NCBI RefSeq assembly: GCF_900114635.1
Contig: NZ_FOTQ01000007.1
Location: 170,498-234,497, forward strand
Direction of reading: 5' to 3'
Length of the DNA: 64,000 nucleotides
Origin: Shimia aestuarii
GTDB lineage: Bacteria > Pseudomonadota > Alphaproteobacteria > Rhodobacterales > Rhodobacteraceae
Below are positions 36,903-44,765 of the stretch, piece after piece. Within the stretch, counting starts at the first letter, position 1. Each line of letters starts with the position of its first letter. The notes below the pieces were generated by a model, which saw only the letters and a list, made by a program, of their open reading frames with translations, did no database searches and had not been told where the DNA came from. Both the position numbers and the translations under genes were made by a program.

Positions 36903-37002
36903 GGGTCCCTCCTGTGACTGCTCTCGTTTCAGCCTACGCCCGCCCAAGCGCCCCACGCAACTCAAACGCACGTGTACCCAAGGGGGAAAAGCCCGCCCCC
37001 CT

Positions 37003-38448
37003 TCACCGCAACCGAAACCGCTGCCGCAATCCGAGACCAAGGAAAAAGAGCATCGGCAGGCTAAACACCGTCTGAAGACCCGACCAAGCTTTCAGCACCG
37101 TCGGCAATCCTCTGAGCACGTCTTGCAGATACAGCCGCCCAAAACCGAACAGCGGAAACAGGTTGGAAAAACTCACCCCCATCGCCTTGCCCAGCCCACC
37201 TTGCCCCGTGCTGGCGAAATACCCCCAGAACGCCGCAACCCCCAGCGCCCAACAGCCAATCAGCCACCATGTGGGCCGTGCAATGGAATGGCCGTATTCC
37301 GAAAAGATGCGAAAAAGATGATAGGGAAGCCGCTGCCAGAGGTTCCCGATCTGCCCCGCCGCTGCCATCTCCCTCCGGAAAAAGAAATGCGCGTCTTCGG
37401 GCAGACCTTGTTGGGTCAGGACATGTCGAAGCGAGGCACAACTGTCACGCACCTGCTTGGCCTCCTGATTTGTCCCCTTTGGCCAATGGGCCTCCTCAGC
37501 GGTGAACACCGTCGTTGGGTGCAGCATCGCGCCTTCCAAAATCGGGTAGGCATCCCGAAACTTTGCATCGCGAAAGGTGCTCGGCTGGTCGAACTGGCAA
37601 TCCGTGAAATCCGAAAGGCAAGTGCCTTCGTCCCTCGTATGTCCGAATAATGCCTCAGAGAAATAGCTTCTATTTACGAATGTGGCCCCCCAGAAGCTTG
37701 CTCTTGCTTGGAATTTGGTCGCCCGAAAATGCGCAAGTCCACCAAAAAAACACTCTGAAAACGATACGTCTGACAAGAGCTCTGCTTTAGAAAAATCTGC
37801 TGTTTGTTGGAACTTCGTTTCGCTGAAGCGCGCGTGGCGGAACGATCGCGCTTCAGGCATGAATGTCGGTCCGCGAATTGTGGAACGAAACAAACTGAAC
37901 TCATTGAAACTCGCATGCGCGGCATAGAAACCGCCAAAAATCTCAGCACTTTCGACAAAAAACCTGTCTTGAATATCAGCAGATGTAAGAAAAAAGTCAT
38001 GCTGAAAGCAAGTTCGATAGGCCCTTAATTCACTACAAAATCTGGCGTCCACAACCGAAAGGCTGGAAGGAATGAAAAAACCGTCCAGCACAAGTTTGTG
38101 ATGGAATAACACGCCCCTTAAGTCGATCGGGGAATAAGACCTTGGCATACTTACAGGTGTAACTCCTCCACCAATTCGCTTCCAAGCATCGCTGAATAAG
38201 TTTTCCGTGGTTTTGGCCAGTTGCTGTCCTCCCGACAACTCACGCGCTCCAACTTTCAGTTTTTGCGCAATTTCTTTGAGTTTAGTATGAGGAACGTCCT
38301 TCCCTGCCCAGGCATTCCACGCCTGCCGGTTCTTCGCGTGCAGCTCCCAATCAATCTCCTCCCCCTCCTGCTCCCCATAAAGCGTCATCAGCACGTACCA
38401 CGGGTTCTCGTTCGCTGGTGTCAGCTTCCGCTCCGCAGTTTCCCCCAT
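37003..38448 (-). CDS. Pentapeptide-repeat-like protein with C-terminal membrane helices
   Basis: The 481-residue protein has a globular N-terminus (1-105), then a long run of phenylalanine-centred five-residue repeats (about 110-335), for example [20 protein letters not shown] and [18 protein letters not shown]. The C-terminus has about three hydrophobic segments (roughly 390-475). The repeat would form a right-handed beta helix. The DNA for the repeat (37650-38150) is far more AT-rich than its surroundings, which hints at transfer. Function is unknown; similar channel-like ends occur in other pentapeptide proteins. Confidence 0.8.
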   Translation of the reverse strand: MGETAERKLTPANENPWYVLMTLYGEQEGEEIDWELHAKNRQAWNAWAGKDVPHTKLKEIAQKLKVGARELSGGQQLAKTTENLFSDAWKRIGGGVTPVSMPRSYSPIDLRGVLFHHKLVLDGFFIPSSLSVVDARFCSELRAYRTCFQHDFFLTSADIQDRFFVESAEIFGGFYAAHASFNEFSLFRSTIRGPTFMPEARSFRHARFSETKFQQTADFSKAELLSDVSFSECFFGGLAHFRATKFQARASFWGATFVNRSYFSEALFGHTRDEGTCLSDFTDCQFDQPSTFRDAKFRDAYPILEGAMLHPTTVFTAEEAHWPKGTNQEAKQVRDSCASLRHVLTQQGLPEDAHFFFRREMAAAGQIGNLWQRLPYHLFRIFSEYGHSIARPTWWLIGCWALGVAAFWGYFASTGQGGLGKAMGVSFSNLFPLFGFGRLYLQDVLRGLPTVLKAWSGLQTVFSLPMLFFLGLGLRQRFRLR

Positions 38449-38543
38449 ACCGGTCTCCCATCACGAACCACTCAACCCGCACCATAGCCCACCCCCACAA
38501 TTCAGCAATTCCCAAACCCGCCGTCATCCCCTATATGCCCCCC

Positions 38544-39965
38544 ATGTCCACGAACCCGCCCGATCTCCGCCCCGACCTCGCCCGTGCCACCCTCACCGGC
38601 GACAAACGCCCCGGCCAGCCCACCATTGGCATGGTCTCCCTTGGCTGCCCGAAGGCGCTGGTCGACAGCGAACGCATCCTCACGCGGCTGCGCGCCGAAG
38701 GCTATGGCATCTCGCCCGACTATTCCGGCGCGGATGCGGTGATCGTGAACACCTGCGGCTTTCTCGACTCGGCCAAGGCCGAATCCCTCGACGCCATCGG
38801 CGAAGCGCTCAATGAAAACGGCAAGGTCATCGTCACCGGCTGCCTCGGCGCCGAACCCGAGTTCATCACCGGTGCCCACCCCAAGGTGCTCGCCGTGACC
38901 GGCCCGCATCAATATGAACAGGTGCTCGACGCGGTGCATGCCGCCGTCCCCCCCGATCCGAACCCCTTCGTGGACCTGCTCCCGGCCTCGGGCGTCAAAC
39001 TCACCCCGCGCCATTTCAGCTATCTCAAGATTTCCGAGGGCTGCAACCACGCCTGCAAATTCTGCATCATCCCCGACATGCGCGGCAAACTCGCCTCACG
39101 GCCCGCCCACGCCATCCTGCGCGAGGCCGAGAAACTTGTCGAAAACGGCGTCAAGGAACTCCTTGTGATCTCACAGGACACCTCCGCCTACGGGCTGGAT
39201 CGCAAGTATTCCACCCACCCGTGGAAAGACCGCGAGGTCCGCTCGCATATCACCGATCTCGCCCGCGAACTGGGCCAACTCGGCACACCCAAGGACCTCT
39301 GGGTCCGCCTGCACTATGTCTACCCCTACCCGCATGTGCGCGACCTGATCCCGCTCATGGCCGACCCGGATACGGCGCTGCTGCCCTATCTCGACATCCC
39401 GTTCCAGCACAGCCACCCAGACACGCTCAAACGCATGGCCCGCCCCGCCGCCGGGGCCAAAACGCTGGACGAGATCGCCCGCTGGCGCGCCATCTGCCCC
39501 GACATCACCCTGCGCTCGACCTTCATCGTCGGCTACCCCGGCGAAACCGAGGCCGAGTTCCAGCACCTTCTGGACTGGATGGACGAAGCTCAACTCGACC
39601 GCGTCGGCTGCTTCCAATACGAAAACGTCGACGGCGCGCGCTCCAACGCCCTGCCCGATCACGTCCCCGAAGACGTCAAACAGGATCGCTGGAACCGCTT
39701 CATGGAAAAGGCGCAAGCCATCTCCGAGGCCAAACTCGCCGCCAAGGTGGGTCAGACCTTGGACGTGATCGTCGACGACATCGACGCCGAAGGCATCGCC
39801 ACCTGCCGCACCAAGGCAGATGCGCCGGAAATCGACGGCAACTTGTTCATTGATGAGGGGACCGAGGGGTTGTCGGTCGGGGATATCGTTCGCGTTGAAG
39901 TTGACGAAGCGGGGGAGTATGATTTGTGGGCGGAGGTAAGTGCCCATGAACGGATCAAACGGTAA
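38544..39965 (+). CDS. rimO: Ribosomal protein uS12 methylthiotransferase
   Basis: RimO is a radical-SAM enzyme that adds a methylthio group to an aspartate of ribosomal protein S12. The 473-residue protein has the N-terminal UPF0004 domain ([16 protein letters not shown]), the radical-SAM cysteines in [14 protein letters not shown], and a C-terminal TRAM domain. The ATG at 38544 is taken as start ([12 protein letters not shown]); another ATG lies 9 bases upstream. The last codons overlap the start of the next gene, which may have changed the C-terminal tail. Confidence 0.93.
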   Translation: MSTNPPDLRPDLARATLTGDKRPGQPTIGMVSLGCPKALVDSERILTRLRAEGYGISPDYSGADAVIVNTCGFLDSAKAESLDAIGEALNENGKVIVTGCLGAEPEFITGAHPKVLAVTGPHQYEQVLDAVHAAVPPDPNPFVDLLPASGVKLTPRHFSYLKISEGCNHACKFCIIPDMRGKLASRPAHAILREAEKLVENGVKELLVISQDTSAYGLDRKYSTHPWKDREVRSHITDLARELGQLGTPKDLWVRLHYVYPYPHVRDLIPLMADPDTALLPYLDIPFQHSHPDTLKRMARPAAGAKTLDEIARWRAICPDITLRSTFIVGYPGETEAEFQHLLDWMDEAQLDRVGCFQYENVDGARSNALPDHVPEDVKQDRWNRFMEKAQAISEAKLAAKVGQTLDVIVDDIDAEGIATCRTKADAPEIDGNLFIDEGTEGLSVGDIVRVEVDEAGEYDLWAEVSAHERIKR

Positions 39966-40353
39966 TTCTAGCAAGTCGCCGGAAGAGCGTATTAGCATCA
40001 TTGAAGGAAAGTTTTCAGCGATCAACGACAACCTGAACAAGATTCTGACCAGAGATGTAATCTCACTCGCTGTTTTGGCCGCGATAGTTTCAGTCATTTC
40101 TGGTTTTTTTGGGATAACGATCAAAAACTCTACTGAAAAGCAAATGAATGCTGCGGTTGACAAAGCTGATGCGCAATTAAAGGAGATTGAACTTCAGGCC
40201 ACATATTCAGAGAAAAAATCTGAGGTCATTTTTGAAAAAATAGAAAGCAACATAGAAAGAAAGATCGCGGAACTCGATCAGAAGATCGAAATCTTTGATG
40301 AAAAAATGAAGGAGATAACCTTAGGAAAGACACCGTCACTGGGGTACATTTAG
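39946..40353 (+). CDS. Unknown membrane/coiled-coil protein (5' part of a gene split by TAG)
   Basis: The 135-residue frame has one membrane helix (about residues 38-60, [20 protein letters not shown]), then a long charged coiled coil (about 70-130). The ATG at 39946 has GGAGGTAAG upstream, inside the end of rimO. It ends at TAG (40351-40353), but the same frame stays open beyond that codon and joins the next ORF. The DNA is clearly more AT-rich than its neighbours. I see no known family. Confidence 0.65.
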   Translation: MNGSNGNSSKSPEERISIIEGKFSAINDNLNKILTRDVISLAVLAAIVSVISGFFGITIKNSTEKQMNAAVDKADAQLKEIELQATYSEKKSEVIFEKIESNIERKIAELDQKIEIFDEKMKEITLGKTPSLGYI

Positions 40354-40986
40354 ATTCTTACAGAAGACGGGTTCAATCGAGAGCCGCCCTCTGCAATCGT
40401 TGAAATCTCAATGGGTCGCGCGAAAGAAACACGTACTACACCCGAATACGTGTACTGCTACGCGCGAGCGACCGTCTGGCTCAATACCAGAATTGAAGGC
40501 GCAACAATAGCAAAACTCATTTCTTACAAAGTAACTTGGCCAAACAGTCTGGTCGACATACTCACCAAGAAAGACTTCAATCAAAGACCGAGCGTTATAA
40601 ACCATTTCAACAAAATTGGCTGGAACAGCAAAGTAAAAGAACAGGACGCCGATGTCCACAAAGACGTAGGATCTCGCTCTTCTATAAGCTACCAATCGGG
40701 TAGGATTAGTTGCGAGAGCGCTGAAACCATCGTTACAGAAGCGACGAAACTCCAGCACTTCGATGATTTCTCCGTGCAACCGATATTTGACGTAGATTTT
40801 CCAACCGAGATCGCAAGCACGACGTTGTTTCCTCGCAAAGGAGCCTACGTTACCGAGGCAGACATTGACCGATTTTTCAAAACCCACCTTATAGAAGGTG
40901 GTCCGCTAAGCGAAAAATCTGATTCAGAACACTCAACAATCGGCGACTTTGGAACGACTGGTTCGCCTGATGCCTCTGCCCCATAG
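40354..40986 (+). pseudogene. 3' part of the TAG-split gene (unknown function)
   Basis: The frame of the preceding gene continues after its TAG for 210 codons. The first 19 residues read ILTEDGFNREPPSAIVEIS and look protein-like. An ATG at 40411 would give 191 residues but has no ribosome binding site. The domain has YVYCYARATVWLN and LISYKVTWPNSL, a strand-rich pattern faintly like YEATS-type domains. AT-rich composition matches the upstream half. A split or decayed gene is the best reading; genuine readthrough or two genes are alternatives. Confidence 0.5.
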
Positions 40987-41073
40987 CGCAACCCAACGGT
41001 TGGGGGCTGTGTATAAACCAATCCACCGCCCCCCTTCCCCCGTACCCCTCCTGACACCCAATCAGGAGCCCCC

Positions 41074-41451
41074 ATGCCCGCCGAAACCCGCGTCCTCTTC
41101 AATGCCGACTGCCCGGTCTGCAACGCCGAGATCTGTCACTACCAGCGCTACACCGACGCCCGCGCCCTGCCCGTGCGCTACGACGATCTGAACGGCCCCG
41201 ACCGCGCCGCGTGGGGCATCGATCCAAATACAGCCGCTCAACGCCTGCATGTCATGCATCTCGGTCTGGTCTACTCCGGCCTCGACGCCTTCCGTATCTT
41301 ATGGAAACAAATGCCGCGCTATCGCTGGCTTGCCACGCTCACCGGGCTGCCGGGGCTGTACCGGATCGCATCTTTCACCTACGATCACGTCCTTGCCCCA
41401 ACCCTTTATCGCCGCCATCTCAAACGCACTCGGCACGGAGAAACCGCATGA
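41074..41451 (+). CDS. DCC (DUF393) family thiol-disulfide oxidoreductase-like protein
   Basis: The 125-residue protein has the family start VLFNADCPVCNAEICHYQRY, with a CxxC thioredoxin-like pair, and the later HVMHLGLVYSGLDAFRILW block. The family is named for its DxxCxxC motif; the role is thought to be redox but no substrate is known. It overlaps the CDGSH gene by ATGA, so the two are probably co-expressed. Confidence 0.88.
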   Translation: MPAETRVLFNADCPVCNAEICHYQRYTDARALPVRYDDLNGPDRAAWGIDPNTAAQRLHVMHLGLVYSGLDAFRILWKQMPRYRWLATLTGLPGLYRIASFTYDHVLAPTLYRRHLKRTRHGETA

Positions 41452-41693
41452 CAGACACCCCCATCATCGCCCAGACCGCCCCCTACCCGACCGAAGTCGA
41501 AGAAGGCAAAACCTACTTCTGGTGCGCCTGTGGGCGCTCGTCCAAGCAACCGTTCTGTGATGGTTCGCACAAGGATACCGGCCTCACCCCGGTCAAATAT
41601 ACCGCCGAGGCCAGCAAGAAGGTCTTCTTTTGTGGGTGCAAGCACAGCGGCAAAAAACCGCTCTGTGACGGATCACACAACCATCTGGACTAA
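41448..41693 (+). CDS. Double CDGSH iron-sulfur protein
   Basis: The 81-residue protein has two CDGSH zinc-finger-like iron-sulfur motifs: CACGRSSKQPFCDGSH and CGCKHSGKKPLCDGSH. Each should bind a [2Fe-2S] cluster by three cysteines and one histidine. No membrane helix is present, so it is a soluble type. The start at 41448 overlaps the stop of the DCC gene. The exact redox partner is unknown. Confidence 0.93.
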   Translation: MTDTPIIAQTAPYPTEVEEGKTYFWCACGRSSKQPFCDGSHKDTGLTPVKYTAEASKKVFFCGCKHSGKKPLCDGSHNHLD

Positions 41694-41704
41694 GCGCCCA
41701 TCAC

Positions 41705-41766
41705 TTTCTTTTTCCCGAAATACCCGGGGGAGTCGCAGTGACAACTGCGACGGGGGCAACGCCCCC
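41705..41766 (+). repeat. Dispersed intergenic repeat, copy B
   Basis: TTTCTTTTTCCCGAAATACC then CGGGGGAG is followed by a perfect stem GTCGCAG/CTGCGAC (41732-41751) and a second stem GGGGGC-AAC-GCCCCC (41752-41766). It fills the gap between the CDGSH gene and the convergent DUF6455 genes and is the most complete of four copies in the window. Confidence 0.7.
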
Positions 41767-42021
41767 TTACCCGGCCTTCAATTCGTCCAGCAGGTCCTGG
41801 TTCTCGCAATATTCCGGCGCGTGCTTGGCGCTGTGGTGTGTCTTGAGCCACCCCTGGCACGCCCCCACATCCCGGCACTGGGTGCATTTCATCACCGCAG
41901 AGCGATACTTCACGGCCAACTCCGGGCGGGTCGTCAAAACCTCTTCCCAATCCACACCAACCCGGTCCGACATCTCCGACACGAGGCCGGAATGCTTGTC
42001 CAGCTTGCTAAAAAGTCCCAT
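41767..42021 (-). CDS. DUF6455 family Cys4 protein, paralogue 1
   Basis: The 84-residue protein starts MGLFSKLDKHSGLVSEM. It carries the array's Cys signature C-x2-C-x5-C-x2-W (CTQCRDVGACQGW) and a fourth cysteine in EYCENQDLLDEL. The four cysteines could bind a metal or cluster. No signal or membrane segment is visible. It is the last gene of four tandem paralogues on the minus strand, 21 bases after the second. Confidence 0.8.
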   Translation of the reverse strand: MGLFSKLDKHSGLVSEMSDRVGVDWEEVLTTRPELAVKYRSAVMKCTQCRDVGACQGWLKTHHSAKHAPEYCENQDLLDELKAG

Positions 42022-42042
42022 CTTTCGTCCTCTCTCAAGGGA

Positions 42043-42312
42043 TCAGCGGCGGGCAGCCAGCCGATCCAGTAGTTCCTTGTGCATGCAGCACTCCGGCGCG
42101 TCCTGCCCCGGCCCCGACGCCGTGGCCAGCCATGCCTCGCATTGCGCCACGCTCGGACAGGTCCGGCAACGCGTCACCAGATCGGCATAGCCGTTGGCCG
42201 ACAGATGCCCTTCGGCCATGGCTTCGCTGAGTGACAGGCCCATGGCCCGCGCCACGCTCCGCGTCAGCCAGAAATGCTTTGCCGGGTCTCCCAGCGGCTG
42301 CACGATCCCCAT
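42043..42312 (-). CDS. DUF6455 family Cys4 protein, paralogue 2
   Basis: The 89-residue protein has HFWLTRSVARAMGLSLSEAM at the start, then CRTCPSVAQCEAW and a fourth cysteine in ECCMHKELLDRL. The pattern C-x2-C-x5-C-x2-W is the same as in its three neighbours. Its start overlaps the stop of paralogue 3 (TAATG), so they are translated together. Confidence 0.82.
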   Translation of the reverse strand: MGIVQPLGDPAKHFWLTRSVARAMGLSLSEAMAEGHLSANGYADLVTRCRTCPSVAQCEAWLATASGPGQDAPECCMHKELLDRLAARR

Positions 42313-42587
42313 TACTCCAGCGCCTCCAACGCATCCTTGAGTTTTTCAAACTTGTCCTGGTTCACGCAGTCCCGCGGCGGTGCCTCTGCGCTTTCGGTGT
42401 CATGCTCCGCGAGCCAGCGCTTGCAGCCGCGGGTCCAGTCACACCCCCGGCAGTCTTCCACCATCTCGGCCCATTCCGCCTGTGACAGCTCCGCCTGCGC
42501 CATTGCCGCAACCAGATCGGTTTCCGTGACCTTGGCCATGCGCTGCGCCAGCCAGTAATGCGTGTTGCTTTCGCCAAGAGGCTTCAT
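42312..42587 (-). CDS. DUF6455 family Cys4 protein, paralogue 3
   Basis: The 91-residue protein shows THYWLAQRMAKVTETDLVAA, then CRGCDWTRGCKRW and DCVNQDKFEKLKD, the same four-cysteine layout. It overlaps paralogue 4 (ATGA) upstream and paralogue 2 downstream. The four copies differ widely outside the cysteines, so the duplication is old or the copies diverged fast. Confidence 0.82.
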   Translation of the reverse strand: MKPLGESNTHYWLAQRMAKVTETDLVAAMAQAELSQAEWAEMVEDCRGCDWTRGCKRWLAEHDTESAEAPPRDCVNQDKFEKLKDALEALE

Positions 42588-42859
42588 CCGCCCTGCCTCC
42601 CGAGCTCGGCCATCAAACTCCGGTTCCGGCAGAAGCCCGGCAACCCGTCAGCGCCCGCCGGAAGCACACCACACACACTGTCCTGCCATCTTGCACAGGC
42701 ATCCGGATCGTCGCAGGCCATACAACGCTGCATGGCCTCGCCGATCCCTTCGAACGGCAGGGCACCTGCAATGGCCGCCTCCTGCAAATCAACGCCGGCG
42801 CGGCGCGCGGCCCCGTCCAGCAGCGCGGCATGTCGTCTCGTCTTGGTCCTGTCTGTCAT
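42584..42859 (-). CDS. DUF6455 family Cys4 protein, paralogue 4
   Basis: The 91-residue protein is the first of the minus-strand set. It contains CMACDDPDACARW and a last cysteine in GFCRNRSLMAEL. It has one extra cysteine (SVCGV) not seen in the others, and lacks the aromatic HxW motif seen at the start of paralogues 2 and 3. The stop overlaps the next gene by ATGA. Confidence 0.78.
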   Translation of the reverse strand: MTDRTKTRRHAALLDGAARRAGVDLQEAAIAGALPFEGIGEAMQRCMACDDPDACARWQDSVCGVLPAGADGLPGFCRNRSLMAELGRQGG

Positions 42860-42926
42860 CGCGGCCTCCGCAAATGCTCATGCAGGACACGATATCACCG
42901 ACATGGAAAGGTGCCCTTGACTTGCA

Positions 42927-43280
42927 TCAACCGCGTGCATCGAGATAGGCGCGCACGCAATCCTGAACCCGGCGGAACCGGTCGCCCCCCAATTTTGTGC
43001 CTCCATACCAACGCGTTACAACCACAACATGATCATGAAGCCCCTCGCGTTCGAGCATCCGCAAGATCACCATTCCGGCGCCAGACTCGCCGTCATCCCC
43101 CTTGAGAGGCGTTCCGTCAGCAAACAACGCAGCCCAGGTGTTGTGAGTTGCCTTGGCGAATTTCCGGTCCCGCTTCAGATCCTTGAGAAAGGCGTCCACT
43201 TCGCGCCTGTCCCGCGCCACGCCCCCCGAAACCGCGTATTTCGAGCCGCGATCCGTGACGACATTCTTCAGTTGCAGCAT
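42927..43280 (-). CDS. IMPACT/YigZ N-terminal domain protein
   Basis: The 117-residue protein has the IMPACT-family core KATHNTWAALFADG, DDGESGAGMVILRML and VVVVTRWYGGTKLGG. Full-length YigZ proteins are about 200 residues with a second domain; this one has only the first. The family is loosely linked to translation regulation, but no role is known for the short form. The ATG at 43280 is used; a GTG lies one codon upstream. It follows the M48 gene with almost no gap. Confidence 0.85.
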   Translation of the reverse strand: MLQLKNVVTDRGSKYAVSGGVARDRREVDAFLKDLKRDRKFAKATHNTWAALFADGTPLKGDDGESGAGMVILRMLEREGLHDHVVVVTRWYGGTKLGGDRFRRVQDCVRAYLDARG

Positions 43281-43283
43281 CAC

Positions 43284-43991
43284 TCAGAGCTTGGCCGCTG
43301 TCTGGCGCACGATGGCCATGCGCGCCTTGTTGGGCGGATGCGTGCCAAGGAACTGATCGCCGGGATCGGGAATACGGTTGAAGAACTCGGCCCCGCGTAC
43401 AGGGTCATAGCCCGCACGATGCGCAATCACCGTGCCCAGCGCATCCGCCTCCAGCTCGTATTCCTTGGAAAAGGACCGCGCTCCCACATCCGCACCCACG
43501 TTCATCGCAAGGTCGACCATCTCGGCGTTGCCCCCCATGACACTCGCCAGGATCGCGCCCACCGCCGCCCCGGCCAGCGCATCCTGCTGGGTGCGGTTCA
43601 GATGTCCAGCCACGTGATGCGCCGCCTCGTGCCCCATGACAAAGGCCAGTTCATCCTGGTTTCTGGTCTGGGCAATCAGGGCAGCCGTAAAAATGATCAG
43701 CGGGCGCCCGGAACGGTCTTCCGTCTGATAGGCATTGGCGGGCAGGTTCAGACGCTTGTCGACGGAAATTGCGTAATCACAGTTGGTGTTTTGCCGCGTG
43801 CGCTGGCGGCATTCACGTTCCGCCACGGGTTCCAGCCGCGACTTGACGGGGGCCAGGCGCCGGTTGGCTTCGTCAAGGCTGATGGCCGGGGTCGCCGCCC
43901 GTGTCGCCGCGGGTTTCGACGGCGCGGGATCAGAAGTCGTGCTGACACATCCGGCAATCAACAGAACAAGAGGTAATACACTCAGACGCAT
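43284..43991 (-). CDS. M48 family metalloprotease lipoprotein
   Basis: The 235-residue protein has a lipoprotein signal (LPLVLLIAGC, lipidated cysteine at about residue 15), the zinc motif HEAAHH and the third ligand in YELEADALG. It resembles small periplasmic M48 peptidases of the BepA/LoiP type that act in envelope quality control. It heads the small minus-strand pair with the IMPACT gene. Confidence 0.9.
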   Translation of the reverse strand: MRLSVLPLVLLIAGCVSTTSDPAPSKPAATRAATPAISLDEANRRLAPVKSRLEPVAERECRQRTRQNTNCDYAISVDKRLNLPANAYQTEDRSGRPLIIFTAALIAQTRNQDELAFVMGHEAAHHVAGHLNRTQQDALAGAAVGAILASVMGGNAEMVDLAMNVGADVGARSFSKEYELEADALGTVIAHRAGYDPVRGAEFFNRIPDPGDQFLGTHPPNKARMAIVRQTAAKL

Positions 43992-44091
43992 GACACTTCT
44001 CCCTTTGGGGTTCCGGAAATTTAGCCCTGCGCCGCCGCCGTTTCCAGTGCGAAATGCTTGCAGTCCGGCGCGGGCGCGCTACTCTGGGAGC

Positions 44092-44331
44092 ATGTTCAGC
44101 ATCGAGCACGAATTTGACGCCACGATTGTCACCCTTGTCGACGAAGGCACTCAGCCTTTGGGCGAAGATGTGATCATCCACCTGTTCGAAGACTGCATCA
44201 CTATCGAACAATATGATGCGCGTACGGATACGGTGCAGAAAATCACCCTCACCAATCATCAGGCCCAGGATCTTGCGGCCGCGCTGGACCTGCCCGAAGG
44301 GGTCTACATTCTCAAGCGCGACGAGGACTGA
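44092..44331 (+). CDS. Small conserved hypothetical protein
   Basis: The 79-residue acidic protein begins MFSIEHEFDATIVTLVDEG and ends LPEGVYILKRDED. It looks like a compact alpha-beta fold with no membrane segment and no cysteine cluster. I do not know its function. CTGGGAG precedes the ATG. It is divergent from the M48 gene and convergent with the DUF167 gene. Confidence 0.7.
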   Translation: MFSIEHEFDATIVTLVDEGTQPLGEDVIIHLFEDCITIEQYDARTDTVQKITLTNHQAQDLAAALDLPEGVYILKRDED

Positions 44332-44340
44332 AAGCGACAG

Positions 44341-44400
44341 CGGGGCGCTGCCCCGTTACAGCAAAGCTGCGACTCCCGGGATATGTGCACCCATTGAGAA
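44341..44400 (-). repeat. Dispersed intergenic repeat, copy D (minus orientation)
   Basis: On the minus strand this reads TTCTCAATGGGTGCACATAT, CCCGGGAGTCGCAG, then CGGGGCAGCGCCCCG. Copies C and D share the CAATGG start and the GGGGCAGCGCCCC hairpin. It lies between convergent genes, as do copies B and C. Confidence 0.6.
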
Positions 44401-44431
44401 GCGGCGAGGCTGCGCGATTCCAGCCGGGGCC

Positions 44432-44689
44432 TCACCCTGTCTCCAAGCGAAAAGTCTTGTCCCGTGTGCTTTGGCCACGTACCAGCGTCAGGCGAGATTT
44501 GGCCACGCCCAGTGCCTTGGCCACAAGCTTTTGCACGGCGGCATTTGCCTTCCCACCTTCCGGCACGACTGCGACATAGACCCGGATTACGCCGTCCTCT
44601 ACCGTGATCCGGTTACGGGCGGCGCGCGGTGTCACCCGCACTGCGAACTCCGCGCCCGGTCGGATCAGGTCTTTCAGCTCATCATTCAT
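44432..44689 (-). CDS. DUF167 (YggU) family protein
   Basis: The 85-residue protein has the family pattern FAVRVTPRAARNRI, PEGGKANAAVQKLVAKALG and VRGQSTRDKTFRL. DUF167 is a small conserved fold whose role is not known. It is convergent with the gene at 44092 and divergent from the deacetylase gene. Confidence 0.92.
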   Translation of the reverse strand: MNDELKDLIRPGAEFAVRVTPRAARNRITVEDGVIRVYVAVVPEGGKANAAVQKLVAKALGVAKSRLTLVRGQSTRDKTFRLETG

Positions 44690-44765
44690 ATGCGCCTCCG
44701 GGGAGATTTACTTCGCGCTACCTTGCTGCTTATCTACCCCTCAAAGGCGACGGGAGAAAGCAGCG

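Noticed and set aside
34602..36917. Plus-strand 771-residue frame opposite the AsmA gene
   Set aside because: Arginine/proline/histidine-rich antisense frame with no domain; AsmA on the other strand has a clear start, signal and family pattern.
40408..40887. Minus-strand frame of 159 residues opposite the TAG-split gene
   Set aside because: It is antisense to a frame that continues the upstream coding sequence, and its cysteine- and phenylalanine-rich composition looks like a shadow.
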